A program made the position numbers and the translations under genes. Shown here in pieces: positions 12,614-23,244 of a DNA stretch of 64,000 nucleotides. The number at the start of each line of letters is the position of its first letter. Position 1 is the stretch's first letter. The notes under the pieces were generated by a model. It made no database searches and was not told the DNA's origin. It saw nothing but the letters and a program-made list of their open reading frames with translations. Origin of the DNA: Delphinus delphis (taxonomy: Eukaryota > Chordata > Mammalia > Artiodactyla > Delphinidae); assembly GCF_949987515.2 (NCBI RefSeq), contig NC_082685.1, positions 25,622,168-25,686,167 of the forward strand. Reading direction: 5' to 3'.

Positions 12614-13370
12614 ATATTTTTTTGAGTATAATTGCTTTACAGTGGTGTGTTAGTTTCTGCTTTATAACAAAGTGAATCAGTTATACATATACATATGTTC
12701 CCATACCTCTTCCCTCTTGTGTCTCCCTCCCTCCCACCCTCCTTATTCCACCCTTCCAGGTGGTCACAAAGCACCAAGCTGATCTCTCTGTGCTATGCGG
12801 CTGTTTCCCACTAGCTATCTACCTTACGTTTGGTAGTGTATATATGTCCATGCCTCTCTCTCGCTTTGTCACAGCTTACCCTTCTCCCTCCCCATGTCCT
12901 CAAGTCCATTCTCTAGTAGGTCTGTGTCTTTATTCCTGTCTTACCACTAGGTTCTTCATGACATTTTTCCCCCTTAAATTCCATATATATGTGTTAGCAT
13001 ACAGTATTTGTCTTTCTCTTTCTGACTTACTTCACTCTGTATGACAGACTCTAGGTCTATCCACCTCATTACATATAGCTCAATTTCATTTCTTTTTGTG
13101 GCTGAGTAATATTCCATTGTACATATGTGCCACATCTTCTTTATCCATTCATCCGATGATGGACACTTAGGTTGTTTCCATCTCCGGGCTATTGTAAATA
13201 GAGCAGCAATGAACATTTTGGTACATGACTCTTTTTGAATTATGGTTTTCTCAGGGTATATGCCCAGTAGTGGGATTGCTGCGTCATATGGTAGTTTTAT
13301 TTGTAGTTTTTTAAGGAACCTCCATACTGTTCTTCATAGTGGCTGAACCAATTCACATTCCCACCAGCAG
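12614..13370 (-). mobile_element. 5'-truncated young L1 3' end, nested
   Basis: About 0.76 kb of L1 3'UTR plus the end of ORF2 in antisense. It is flanked by a perfect 14-bp duplication GAATTTGCTAATAT at 12600-12613 and 13371-13384. It sits inside the same old L1 as the element at 6606-12014, so three L1 insertions are stacked here. Confidence 0.85.
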
Positions 13371-13387
13371 GAATTTGCTAATATTTT

Positions 13388-13755
13388 GATGAGGACTTTT
13401 GAGTCTATTTATGAAAAGGATTTGGTCAGTGGTTTTAATGTCACTCTGGTTTTAGTTATCTATTTCTTCTTGAATGAGCTGTGGTAGTTTCTTTCAAGGA
13501 ATTTGTCTATTTCACCTAAGTGGCTGAATTTACTGACATAAAGCTGTTCATAGGATTCCTTTAGTATCCTTTCTAATGACTGTAGGATCTGTAGTGATGT
13601 CTCTTTCACCCTTCATACTGGTAATTTGTGTTGTAGTATCCTCTTCCTCTCCCTCCTCCTTTTTCTTCTCCACTTCCTCCATCTTCTCTGTCAATCTGAC
13701 TAAAGGTTTATTAATTTTATTGACTTCTGCCTGATTCTTTAGCCAGAAACACAAT
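13388..13755 (-). repeat. Old L1 fragment, right part
   Basis: Third segment of the split old L1 (antisense reverse-transcriptase region), with broken frames. Right boundary approximate. Confidence 0.6.
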
Positions 13756-15130
13756 GTTTCTTACAGTTTTAGCCACTGCATCACTGTCTAGGACAGGGGC
13801 AAAGCCAGGAGAGCAAAAGGAAAAAAAAAAATTCCCAGGAAACTCACCCCTGGTACCAGCCCCTTCTATAAGTTTTGACTCCCTTTCATAGCCACCTGAT
13901 TTTGTTTACTTTTCAGAGTCCTCAGTTAGTTGCTTTTTGTATTTTATCCAGAGTTTTTCACTGTAATCAGCAGGAATGAGAGGCTGCATTGGCGTACCTC
14001 ACCATGCCAGAAGTAGAACTCTCCTGGAATGCTCCTTTTTGATCATGGACAGTATGGAAAAATCCTTCACTACCTGCTCCTAAGAGCCCTGTCAGTGAGT
14101 GCATGTTTTGGGGTGTCAGGTAACTGTGAAGGTATGGGTTACTCAGAGAAAACTGAGGAACTGTAGCTTCCTTATAGTGAAGTGTCATGAATCTCTTCTT
14201 CTTCTGTTATATAAAACAGAAAGCCAGTTCCAGCTGGCCTGAGAATACTATTAGTTCACCATCTGCCCACCTGGCATCTTTTGGAGTCTCAAAGACATCA
14301 AACCAAGAACTCCCGTCTCTGACCAGGAGGGCAGAAGTGTCACCAGGCATCCTTCATCTCTTAACATTGCTTCCATGCATTGATTCTGTCTCAGGCAGAC
14401 CCCCTCCAGGGTGGTCCACCATGGCCTACATCCTCCCAGCTCAGCAACCCCAAAGGACAGAGAGCGGCTTCCCCCAATAATTCTAGCACCCATCCTGAAG
14501 CTCTCACTAGCCCAGCGAAGATCACATGCTCATCTCTGAACCAATCCCAGATGCCAAGGCATGGAATATGCTGATTGACAGCTTGGATCATATGCCCAGC
14601 CTAGAGTCAGATGGGGCTGGGGGCATCAGCCATACCTGAACCTCAGAGACTGAGCAGGGGCTACCTAATGCATGCATTCTCACCCCCAAGGAGTTAAAAA
14701 CGTCTTAGATATTATAATGGTCTAACAGATTGACAGTATATCTGTGGGATTAAAATTTCATGGTGTTGGTTCATTAGGGAAAAAAATGTCTAAAAAAGGG
14801 CTTCTGAGGGGGCAACAATTTAAAAAGAGGTTGAGAAACGTTGTCCTAAAAGAAACTGAGGTGCTGTCATCAGAAGAAGGGGGATGGATACCAAACAGCG
14901 AAAACGGCATCTGTCTGCTCTGAAGGAGTCTGGAAACTGGAGCCAGCAGCAGACGGGTGGCCAGTAGGTGTCATCTGTCAGCGGAGTGGAGAGCAGAGTC
15001 GGGGCAGGTGCCTAGAAAGCTGAGCCTCCTCTTCAGTCTCCCTGGCCCAGGAGTTCTGGGATTGAAGGCTTATTCAATATGAAGTGTGGAGGTACGCTGA
15101 CCTAGCCATTCTCTGCTGTCTCTGGTGCAG
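13756..15130. other. Intron immediately upstream of the first recognised STK10 exon
   Basis: No exon seen. 14262-14310 contains text nearly repeated at 15600-15650 (GGCATCTTTTGGAGTCTCAAAGACA, slightly varied afterwards), probably L2-derived. 14670-14860 resembles a diverged DNA-transposon end (GGTTGAGAAACGTTGTCC) but I cannot name it. Confidence 0.4.
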
Positions 15131-15223
15131 GTGAAGAATGAGGTGGAGAAGCTCCCCAGGCAGCAGCGGAAGGAGAGCATGAAGCAGAAGATGGAGGAGC
15201 ATGCGCAGAAGAAGCAGCTTCTC
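15131..15223 (+). CDS. STK10: STK10 coding exon 1 of 7 in window
   Basis: Encodes 31 residues from [20 protein letters not shown] through QLL, which I recognise as the C-terminal coiled-coil region of STK10 (LOK), a Ste20/GCK-family Ser/Thr kinase. STK10 phosphorylates ezrin-radixin-moesin proteins and acts in lymphocyte adhesion and cortical actin control; its paralogue is SLK. The exon lies between acceptor TGGTGCAG and donor GTGAGTCC and is in phase 0. Residues are almost all Lys, Glu, Gln, Arg and Leu, as expected of a dimerising coiled coil. The kinase domain and the start codon are upstream of the window. I could not find the preceding exon in 1-15130. Confidence 0.95.
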
Positions 15224-15348
15224 GTGAGTCCTTGCCCCTCAGTTGGGGAGTAGAGGGGTTGGGGAGTCACAGGTTTGAGTCCCTGAATGGTGACCAGAGC
15301 TCTTCTCTGTCTGTGCCCATGCCCTGCCCTTTGAATACTCACCTATCT

Positions 15349-15416
15349 CTCATTCTGAATAAATCAGACCATCCGGATTATCCTCATTCTGAATAAATCA
15401 GACCATCTGGATTAAT
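15349..15416 (+). repeat. 34-bp tandem duplication
   Basis: Two adjacent copies starting CTCATTCTGAATAAATCAGA at 15349 and 15383, differing at only a few positions. Confidence 0.85.
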
Positions 15417-15589
15417 CCTCCCTGTTATCATCTCCCCCATGCAGCCTTCCTTGATTGCCCTTGCTCCAGCTGGAAGTGAGCTCTCCCATCTCTAGGAGAT
15501 ACCACAGACCTTTACATCCACCTCTCCCAGAGCCTTTAGCGCTTCCTGCCTTGTTTTAGAGCTGTTTGTACATCACATCTTGACCAACC

Positions 15590-16180
15590 CAGTACATCCC
15601 TCTGCCCACTTGGCATCTTTTGGAGTCTCAAAGACACCAAACCCAGATCTCCCAGACCTGGTCCTGTTCTCGTGTTCTGAGGGGACACCGTCCTCCACTG
15701 TGATGTCAGGCCAGAAGCCTTGTCATTCCTGACACCCCTTTTCCCTGCAATCCTTCATCACCTCTTGAAGCCTGGGTTTTGTTTTTCTTTTAATCTCCAA
15801 ACTCCCTCTGGATCCATCAACTTGTCAACATCTCTGTGACTCCCTAGCCATTCTTGTCTACTGCAGTAGCCTCCCAGCTAGTTTCCCTCCAGTTCTTGCA
15901 GTTCTTTCTCTCATACCAGTTGTTGTGATCAATACGGATTCCAGATCTGATCATGGCACCCTTCCCCAACAGCCCTGGGCCTTTAAAACCTTCAGTGGCT
16001 CCCACTTTGTCCATAAGATCAGATCAGCCTTCTCACATGCTTTCAAGGCCCTATAGGTCTCGTTCTTGTCAGCCTCTCCCAGCTACACTCAGTACCCTCT
16101 ACCCCAGCCTCGGTAGCCTTTTCACTTCATGTTCTCATTTTGTCCCACTTCCTCTGCCCCCAAATGCAAAGAAAATTAGA
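15590..16180 (+). repeat. L2 LINE fragment
   Basis: Old L2 ORF-region sequence, recognisable at CCTTCAGTGGCTCCCACTTT, GATCTGATCATGGCACC and the surrounding C/T-rich protein-coding relic. Frames are broken. Confidence 0.75.
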
Positions 16181-16214
16181 GTCTACAATTACAATTGTTT
16201 TGTATGTTCTCTGG

Positions 16215-16375
16215 TTTAGCATTCATGGCTTACCAGGATAGGTGCTGTTTGGTTTCCCCTTTACAGAGGAAGAAGCTAAGGCTCAGAGAGGTGACACTGC
16301 ACAGTTAACAGTGGGGTCCGAGGCCTCAAGCTGAGTCTGACTCCAGGACACCATCATACTTTCCTCCAACCTGTC
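16215..16375. repeat. MIR SINE
   Basis: CORE-like text (TTTACAGAGGAAGAAGCTAAG, GCTCAGAGAGGTGAC) typical of MIR. Boundaries approximate. Confidence 0.65.
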
Positions 16376-16499
16376 CCTTGACAGGTTGATTAGAAAAAGA
16401 ATGCAGGGCTAGGGAGGGTGGGGGAGACAGGCCCTAGTCCCCACAGAGGGAGAGAAGACTGGCCCTTTTAGGAGGCCACTCTGGAAGTTGCATCAAGAG

Positions 16500-17290
16500 C
16501 TTCAAAAACATACACATCCTTTGGCCTAGATTTTCTGCTTCTAGGACTAATCTTGAAGATGAATCATCACAGAGGTTCAAGGACATTTAGCTACCAGAAT
16601 GTGAAGAGCAGCAGTATCTAAAATAAAGAAAACCTATAAACAACCTATTATATATTGGGTAGATAAGTTGGGTATAGCTAGCTATACCATGAAGTATTTT
16701 CAGCCATTACAACTTATTTTTGATAGGAGATTACATCATGACATGGAAAGGTCTTTTTAATAATTTTTAAAAGTTGTGGTAAAACAGACATAACATAAAA
16801 TTTGGTATCTTACCCATTTTTAAGTGTGCAGTTCAGTGATATTAAGTACATTCACATCATGGTGAGTACCATCACCAAGATCCATCTCCAGAACCCTTCA
16901 TCTTGCAAAACAGAAACTCTGTACCCATTAAGCAGTAATTCCCCATGACACCCTGCCTCCAGTCCCTGGCAACCACCATTCTACTTTCTGTCTCTGCAAA
17001 TTTGACCTCATATAAGTGGAATCATACAGTATTTGTCCTTTTGTGTCTGGTTTATTTCACTTACCTTGTCCTCAAGATTCATTCGTGTTGTAGCATATAT
17101 AAGAATTTCCTTCCTTTTAAAGGCTGAATAATATTTCATTGTATGTATATACCACATTGTGTTTATGCATTCATCTGTTTATGGACACTTGAGTTGTTTC
17201 CAATCCCTTGGCTGTTGTGAATAATGCTGCCATGAATATGGGTGTACAAATATTTCTTCAAGTCTTTTAAAATAATCTTTGTGAAACAAC
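16500..17290 (-). repeat. Old L1-derived sequence
   Basis: From about 16770 this is antisense L1 3' text (GTGCAGTTCAGTGATATTAA, then CATCTGTTTATGGACACTTG). The part 16500-16770 is less certain and may be a different old repeat. No open frame of interest. Confidence 0.65.
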
Positions 17291-17399
17291 AGATGTAAAT
17301 ACATTTATATAGATACACCAAAACCAGTTGCTAGCATTAAGTGATAAGATTAGTGCAAATTTTTAGTTTCTTAACATGTTTCCTAAAATTTTTATTAAA

Positions 17400-17790
17400 A
17401 ATTTTTTTTTAAATTTATTATTTTTTTATTGAAGCATAGTTGATTTGCAGTGTGTTAGTTTCAGATGTACAGTGCAGTGATTTAGTGATATCTATCTATA
17501 GATAGATAGATAGATAGATATTCTTTTTCAGATTCTTTTCCCTTATAGGTTTTTTTGTTTGTTTGGTTTTGGGTTTTTTTTGGCTGTGCCCCATGCGCAG
17601 CTTGCGGGATCTTAGTTCCCTGACCACGGATCGAACCTGGGCCCTCAGCAGTGAAAGCTCCAAGTCCTAACCGCTGGACCACCAGGGAATTCCCCCTTAT
17701 AGGTTATTACAAAATATTGAGTATAGTTCCCTGTGCTATACAGTAGGTCCTTGTTGGTTATCTACTTCACATATAGTAGCTAAAATTTTT
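17400..17790 (-). repeat. L1 3' end with nested SINE
   Basis: Antisense L1 3'UTR (TATTGAAGCATAGTTGATTT; CAGTAGGTCCTTGTTGGTTA) split by a CHR SINE at 17552-17693. A short TATC/TAGA microsatellite lies at 17490-17520. Confidence 0.8.
17552..17693 (-). repeat. CHR-type SINE
   Basis: Short CHR subtype in minus orientation, flanked by the perfect 12-bp duplication CCCTTATAGGTT (17540-17551 and 17694-17705). Confidence 0.9.
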
Positions 17791-17799
17791 TAATTTAAA

Positions 17800-18058
17800 T
17801 TTCAGTTCTTTACTCTTCATTAACGAAAGTTTAAAACATAGGCAGAAAGGGGTATAACAGTATAATGAATCCCCATATACCCATCACCTGACCTCAGTAA
17901 TTATTAATTCCTGCCCACTCACTGCCCCACTCTACTGTATTATTTTGAATCAAATCCCAGACATCGTATTATGTCACCTGTTAATATCTCAATATGTATC
18001 TCTAAAAAAAAATAACCACAATATCATGAACACGTCTAAAATTTTAAATACTTAATAG
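17800..18058. repeat. L1M-type 3' repeat ending at the STK10 splice acceptor
   Basis: The text GTATAATGAATCCCCATATA, AATCAAATCCCAGACATC, AATATGTATCTCTAAAAA and ATAACCACAATATCATGAAC is that of old L1ME-type 3' ends. It appears to continue through TAAATACTTAATAG, so the terminal AG used by the next STK10 exon seems to lie at or within the repeat edge. Family and orientation are from memory of the repeat. Confidence 0.6.
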
Positions 18059-18188
18059 GACCGGGACTTCCTCGCCAAGCAGAAGGAGGACCTGGAGTCG
18101 GCGATGAAGAAGATCACGGCCGACAACAGGCGGGAGATCTGCGGCAAGGAGCGCGAGTGCCTCACTAGGAAGCAGGAGCTCCTTCGAG
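18059..18188 (+). CDS. STK10: STK10 coding exon 2 of 7 in window
   Basis: 130 bp coding [20 protein letters not shown] through RKQELLR plus one base of the next codon (G, completed by AC in the next exon to give Asp). This is coiled-coil sequence continuous with the previous exon. The donor is GTGGGTGC. The acceptor is weak: the preceding 40 bases are mostly A and T with no long pyrimidine run, and it adjoins a repeat. The start at 18059 is fixed by frame continuity from the phase-0 previous exon. Confidence 0.93.
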
Positions 18189-20110
18189 GTGGGTGCCCGA
18201 GAGCGGGGCGCGCATGTGGGCCCAGACTCTCCATGAATGTACATGCCAGCCCCGGGCAAGGAAGAACTGCTAGGTCTTCTCCACCCTAAGACCAAACATC
18301 AGCCTTTATGGTGAAACATGAGGAAAATCCCCACTGAAGTCAGGACTGAGGCAGAGATACCAGTTAGCAACAACACTATCTGACACTATTGTGGATGTCG
18401 AGGAAAGGAAAAAAAAAAAAAGGAAGCAATGTAGAGTGGGTGGAAATTGCACGTGAGTGAGCTGGGTTAACGGGGTCGGGGGGGGGGGGCAGTACTGAGA
18501 GCCGCTCCTAGCAGGCAGCACGTAGTGAGCGACTCCTCTGCCTAGCCACGTGCCTTAATCTTACACCTTAGTCACCCTGCATCCTACCCGTAACCCTGCA
18601 CGGCAGGCCCTACTGTCCTCCCCATTTTTATAGATGAGGAGGTTGATGTTTGGAGAGTGACTCTTCTGTGGCCTGGGTTGCACAGTTAATGAGTGGTAGA
18701 GTGGGCCCTGGATGCAGACCTTATCTTGAAGCCAAGCTCTTAACTACCCCTGTGTGGTGGTGCTTTGGCAGGTTTGCATGCTGTTGAGTCCCTCCCAGCA
18801 TTAGACTGTCCGGGGACAACAGTGTGAGCCACCACCCAGACGGAGGAGAGCAGGGGAGACCCTGGGGAAGAAGGGGATCAGAAAGGGGGCTTATGTATCT
18901 GATGATGTCACTCAGCTGAGGAAGCTCTGGGGTAGAGAGCTCTGGAGGGTGCAGGGCTTGGGGTCTGTATATAGCCCCCAGGCTATCTAATTTATGGCTA
19001 GCAGATGTTGGGTACAATTTTATGGGGTATGCAAAGCAAGCAGGCTCCAAATGGCTGGAAGTCTGTTGTTTGAACTGCATTTAAAACAACTGGATGGGTG
19101 AAAATTAGAGTTTGGTGCCTGTGGGCTTGGGAGCTAATGGTCCCTGTCCGTTGTAAAGATGTAAACATAGGACTAATATACGAGTGCTGTCTCTGGCTCA
19201 TTATTATAACAGGGGCCACAGCCAGGACTCTGATGGCCAGGGCAGTTAAAACAGTATAAACCACTCAGTGCTTGATGTGGGCCAAGAAAAATGGGGTCCT
19301 TGGTATTCCGACATTCTGAATAGAGCCACGGATGTTTCAGAAAAGCCCTTGTTTCCTTTTCTTATCATGTGATGGCCTGTAAGAACCATCCTACCTGTGG
19401 GACTGGGGTTCTGATTTTGGTTTAGAAGCCAGATCACTGTTTTGATGTTCTGTGGATAGATGCTGGCTTTCATGGAACAGGACTGCAGTGAAATAAACAA
19501 CTTCGCAGTAGGCTGAGCATGACCAGCTGTATCTTGCAGGGCGTGAGGTTCTCCATCTGACACCAGCTCCCTGCCCTGTCCTGAGACTTCCAGTGATTAA
19601 ATGCCAGATAACTGTTTCAATAATGCATATATGGGACATGAAGGGTCTCACCTATTTTTCGAAGGAGGAAATAGTGACAAGAGGCTGTCTTCTTCATGGG
19701 GTTTCCACGTGAGCCCTTCCTATTTGCCCATTAGGAAAGCAGAGGTGCAGTGTAGATTGAACATAAAAGTATCTTCCAAGGACATTTTCCCTCCGTGGTG
19801 TGGTTGTGCCCATTTGGCAGAGATGGAAGGTGAGGCCTGGAGAGGATTTTGCGTTCATCTCAAATCCCAGTGATGCAGCTGGGTTTTAGCCTCTGGTTTC
19901 TCTGGCTCCTGACTCCAAACACTTCCTGCTCTACCATGCTGCTGGGTGCTGTCATCCCTGGAAGTTTCTAGGAGTTGGCTCAGCCCACATAGTCTAAGGA
20001 CGTGGCACAGTTATCAGCCAGTGTGAGGAGACCTGGCTCGGGGCAGTGGAGGGGAGGGCCTGGTGGGGCTCTGGCCATCTGCACCTCACCGGGTGACATG
20101 TCCTCCACAG
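18189..20110 (+). other. STK10 intron, few repeats
   Basis: Contains an A-run (18410-18421), a G-run (18479-18489) and a MIR-like segment (about 18535-18745). 18750-20110 is largely unassigned single-copy-looking sequence. 19725-19940 has weak MIR character. No exon seen. Confidence 0.6.
18535..18745. repeat. MIR SINE
   Basis: MIR-like: TCCCCATTTTTATAGATGAG, GGTTGCACAGTTAATGAGTG, CCAAGCTCTTAACTACCCC. Confidence 0.7.
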
Positions 20111-20235
20111 ACCGGGAGGCGGCGCTGTGGGAGATGGAGGAGCATCACCTGCAGGAGAGGCACCAGCTGGTGAAGCAGCAGCTCAAAGACCAGTACTTCC
20201 TCCAGCGGCACGAGCTGGTGCGCAAGCATGAGAAG
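20111..20235 (+). CDS. STK10: STK10 coding exon 3 of 7 in window
   Basis: 125 bp between acceptor CCTCCACAG and donor GTGAGG. Completes the split Asp codon, then encodes [20 protein letters not shown] and on to LVRKHEK. Continuous charged coiled coil; the [14 protein letters not shown] and [12 protein letters not shown] segments are highly conserved between STK10 and SLK. Ends in phase 0. Confidence 0.96.
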
Positions 20236-20554
20236 GTGAGGCTCCTAGTCAGCTTGGGTTCGGGGGCTGCCACTGGGAGACCTGGGAGAGCCGCGAGGCT
20301 GCCCCTCAGTGGGGCATCACTTGCTCCTGAGAGCAGCCAAGTCGGCCACAGTGAGGCTTGAGAGCTTCTTGGGCGATGTCCTGCCTCAGATCCAGGGGCT
20401 AGGAATTGGGGAAACTGGCAGGGAAGCAGATGGCCCAAGCAGCTCCCTCGCTGACCCTGACACCTGATGTACGTGTCTCTCACTTTTTCCCTTTTTTTGT
20501 CCTGCCTTTCTTTCCATTTTCATTTTATATCTCTTTCCCATGCATTCCCTCAGA

Positions 20555-21750
20555 ATACTTTTTTAATTGAAGTATAGTTGCTTTACAATGTTGTGCTAAT
20601 TTCTGCAGTACAGCAAAGTGACTGTTATGTGCGTACATACGTTCTTTTTAAAATATTCTTTTCCATTATGGTTTATCCCAGGAGATTGGACACAGTTCCC
20701 TGTGCTGTACAGTAGGACCTTGATGTTTATCCATTCTAAACGTAATAGTTTGTATCTACTAATCCCAAACCCCCAGTTCATCCCTCTCCCTCCCCACCTG
20801 GCCTTGGCAACCACAAGTCTATCCTCTATGTCTGTGAGCCTGTTTCTGTTTTGTAGGTAGGTTCATTTGTGCCATATTTTAGATTCCACATATAAGTGAT
20901 ATCATTTGGTATTTGTCTTTCTGACTTACTTTACTTCGTATGACCATCTGTAGTTGCATCCATGTTGCTGCAAATGGCATTATTTTCTTTTTTATGGCTG
21001 AGTAGTATTCCATTGTGTATGTGTACCACATCATCTTTATCCATTCATCCATTTATAGACATTTAGGTTGTGTCCATGTCTTGGCTATTGTGAATAGTGC
21101 TGCTATGATCACAGGGGTGCATGTATCTTTTTGAATTATAGTTTTGTCCGGGTATATGCCCAGGAGTGGGATTGCTGGATCATATGGTAACTCTATTTTT
21201 AGTTTTCTGAGGAACCTCCCATACTGTTTTCCGTAGTGGCCGCACCAACTTACATTCCCACCAACAGTGTAGGAGGGCTCCCTTTTCTCCACACCCGCAC
21301 CAGCATTTGTTATGCATAGACTTTCTAATGGTGGCCATTCTGACCAATGTGAGGTGGTACCTCATTGTAGTTTTGATTTGCATTTCTCTAATAATTAGTG
21401 ATGTTGAGCATCTTTTCACATGCCTACTGGCCATCTATATGTCTTCTCTGGATAAATGGCTTTTTTTTTTTTTTTTTGCGGTACGTGGGCCTCTCACTGT
21501 TGTGGCGTCTCCCGTTGCGGAGCACAGGCTCCGGACACGCAGGCTCTGCGGCCGTGGCTCCCGGGCCCAGCCGCTCCACGGCACGTGGGATCCTCCCAGA
21601 CCGGGACACGAACCCGTGTCCCCTGCATCGGCAGGCGGACTCCCAACCACTGCGCCACCAGGGAGCCCCTTCTGCCCATTTTTCGATTGGGTTGCTTGGG
21701 TTTTTTTTTTGTTAAGTCGTATGAGCTGTTTGTATATTTTGGAGATTAAG
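20555..21750 (-). mobile_element. L1 3' part, antisense
   Basis: 3'UTR at the left (TTTAATTGAAGTATAGTTGC) followed by the ORF2 C-terminus in reverse; the translated relic includes a cysteine-rich stretch ([20 protein letters not shown]) typical of L1 ORF2p. Broken by stops and by the SINE. Confidence 0.85.
21461..21667 (-). repeat. CHR-type SINE
   Basis: CHR copy in minus orientation with a 17-base T-run at 21461-21477, which implies a fairly uneroded tail and hence a recent insertion. Confidence 0.9.
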
Positions 21751-21980
21751 AAGGCATTCAGAAGGTAAGAAGGTAAGGTTATTCACAGTAATCTTTAAAG
21801 TGAGAACAGAAGATGATATTTAAGGGTAGTATAGTAAAATGACACGAGCCTTGCTCTGCTGAGCATTCTGGACCACGCAGGTCCTGGGCTCCTGAGTTGC
21901 GTGTGGCAGCCTTGGCATCTGACCACGCCCGCGTGCGTGGAACGCATCTGACCTTGGCCTCGGCTGGGTGTCCCCCTCAG

Positions 21981-22169
21981 GAGTGCGAGCAGATGCAGCG
22001 CTACAACCAGCGCATGATGGAGCAGCTGAAGGTGCGGCAGCAGCAGGAAAAGGCGCGGCTGCCCAAGATTCAGAGGAGCGAGGGCAAGACACGCATGGCC
22101 ATGTACAAGAAGAGCCTCCACATCAACGGGGCGGGCAGTGCCGCTGAGCAGCGCGAGAAGATCAAGCAG
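21981..22169 (+). CDS. STK10: STK10 coding exon 4 of 7 in window
   Basis: 189 bp, 63 codons, phase 0 at both ends, between CCCCCTCAG and GTGGGG. Encodes [20 protein letters not shown], then [20 protein letters not shown] and [20 protein letters not shown]. The conserved [16 protein letters not shown] block and the Gly/Ser-rich break after KKSLHIN are hallmarks of the STK10/SLK C-terminus, where two coiled-coil stretches are separated. The Cys at the second residue stands out in this otherwise charged segment. Confidence 0.96.
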
Positions 22170-22775
22170 GTGGGGGGCCGGGGGTGTCCTGGAGTGGGGC
22201 CAGATCCAGGTTTGGTGCGGCGGCCTGAATCTTACATGGTTGGGGGGGTATAGAATCTAAGACGCAGCACGGGGTCTTGGAAGGAGGAATGGAATGGAAG
22301 CCAGAAGTAACAGCCCGGAAGCCTAAAAGCCTCACGTGACTCCTCCTCTGGCGGACAGGGGAGGAGGCTTGGCGTTGCATCTCATGCGCGTTCCCTGTCA
22401 CACTCAGGGTGTCTATCCTGCAGCTGCTTCTGCTGGTAAACTCCTTCCTCTCCTCTACTGAGACCCCGCTCACAAGTCACCCATGTGGCTCCGGGACAGA
22501 GTCGGTGGCCGTGGGCTCCTGTGATTCCTGCTTACTACCTGCGCTGTCCTAGCATGTCTCAGTGTCCTCGCCCATCTGGGGGCTCCTTGAGGGCAGGGGC
22601 TGGGTCTCAGCTCAGCGGGGAGGACTTCAGACAGGGGGCACAGCCTGAGTGGTGCAGGGCAGTGTGGCTGTGTACAAACCAGCCCCTCAGATGGGGTCTC
22701 CCCGGGACAGGGCTGAGCTGGGCCCCCAGCCAGGCCCGTGGCCCGCTGAGGCGCCTCACCTGTTCTCTGTTGCAG
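22170..22775 (+). other. Short GC-rich STK10 intron
   Basis: 606-bp intron with no repeat I can name, ending in the pyrimidine-rich acceptor CACCTGTTCTCTGTTGCAG. Confidence 0.8.
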
Positions 22776-22901
22776 TTCTCCCAGCAGGAGGAGAAGAGGC
22801 AGAAGTCAGAGCGGCTGCAGCAGCAGCAAAAACATGAGAGCCAGACGCGGGACATGGCGGCACAGTGCGAGAGCAACATGGGCGAGCTGCAGCAGCTGCA
22901 G
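22776..22901 (+). CDS. STK10: STK10 coding exon 5 of 7 in window
   Basis: 126 bp, 42 codons, phase 0. Encodes [20 protein letters not shown], then [20 protein letters not shown] and LQ. The Q-run (LQQQQKHES) and the [12 protein letters not shown] block identify STK10. Donor GTACTG. Confidence 0.96.
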
Positions 22902-23244
22902 GTACTGCCCCGCCCCTGCTCGCCTCACCGCCCCCCGAGGCAGGCAGGCAGCTCCCTGGGGGCCCAAAGACCCTACAAACGGGGGAAGGAGTCTGAAGCT
23001 CAGGGTGGAATGGTTTCCATCCTACCGCTCTGTGTGATGTTGGCCAAATCACATCACCCTCCCAGGCCATAGTTTCCACATTCGTAAAATAGGCAGAGGG
23101 TAAGGATGATAATTCCTATTTTGCAGAACTGGAGTGAGGCTTTGTAAATGAGATGACAGCTGAGCTGAACGTGCCATGCCCGGGGCCTGGCAGTGGGCAT
23201 GCTGCTGGATTTCTCGGTCACCACTGTGTCTTGGGAAAAGGTGT

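Larger units (their letters stand above)
15224..18058 (+). other. STK10 intron with L2, MIR and L1 debris
   Basis: Begins with donor GTGAGTCC. Contains a 34-bp tandem duplication (15349-15416), an L2 fragment (about 15590-16180), a MIR (about 16215-16375), L1-derived pieces (16500-17290, 17400-17790, 17800-18058) and a CHR SINE (17552-17693). It ends in the unusual acceptor TTTTAAATACTTAATAG, which has no strong pyrimidine tract. Confidence 0.8.
20236..21980 (+). other. STK10 intron with L1 and SINE
   Basis: Mostly filled by an antisense L1 3' part (20555-21750) containing a CHR SINE (21461-21667). The last 230 bases are unique and lead to the acceptor GTCCCCCTCAG. Confidence 0.8.

Noticed and set aside
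21307..21768. 153-residue and similar frames recurring at 7288, 8254, 21398, 27339 and 51295
   Set aside because: All read through CHR SINEs; the shared [24 protein letters not shown] peptide is the translated repeat, not a protein family.
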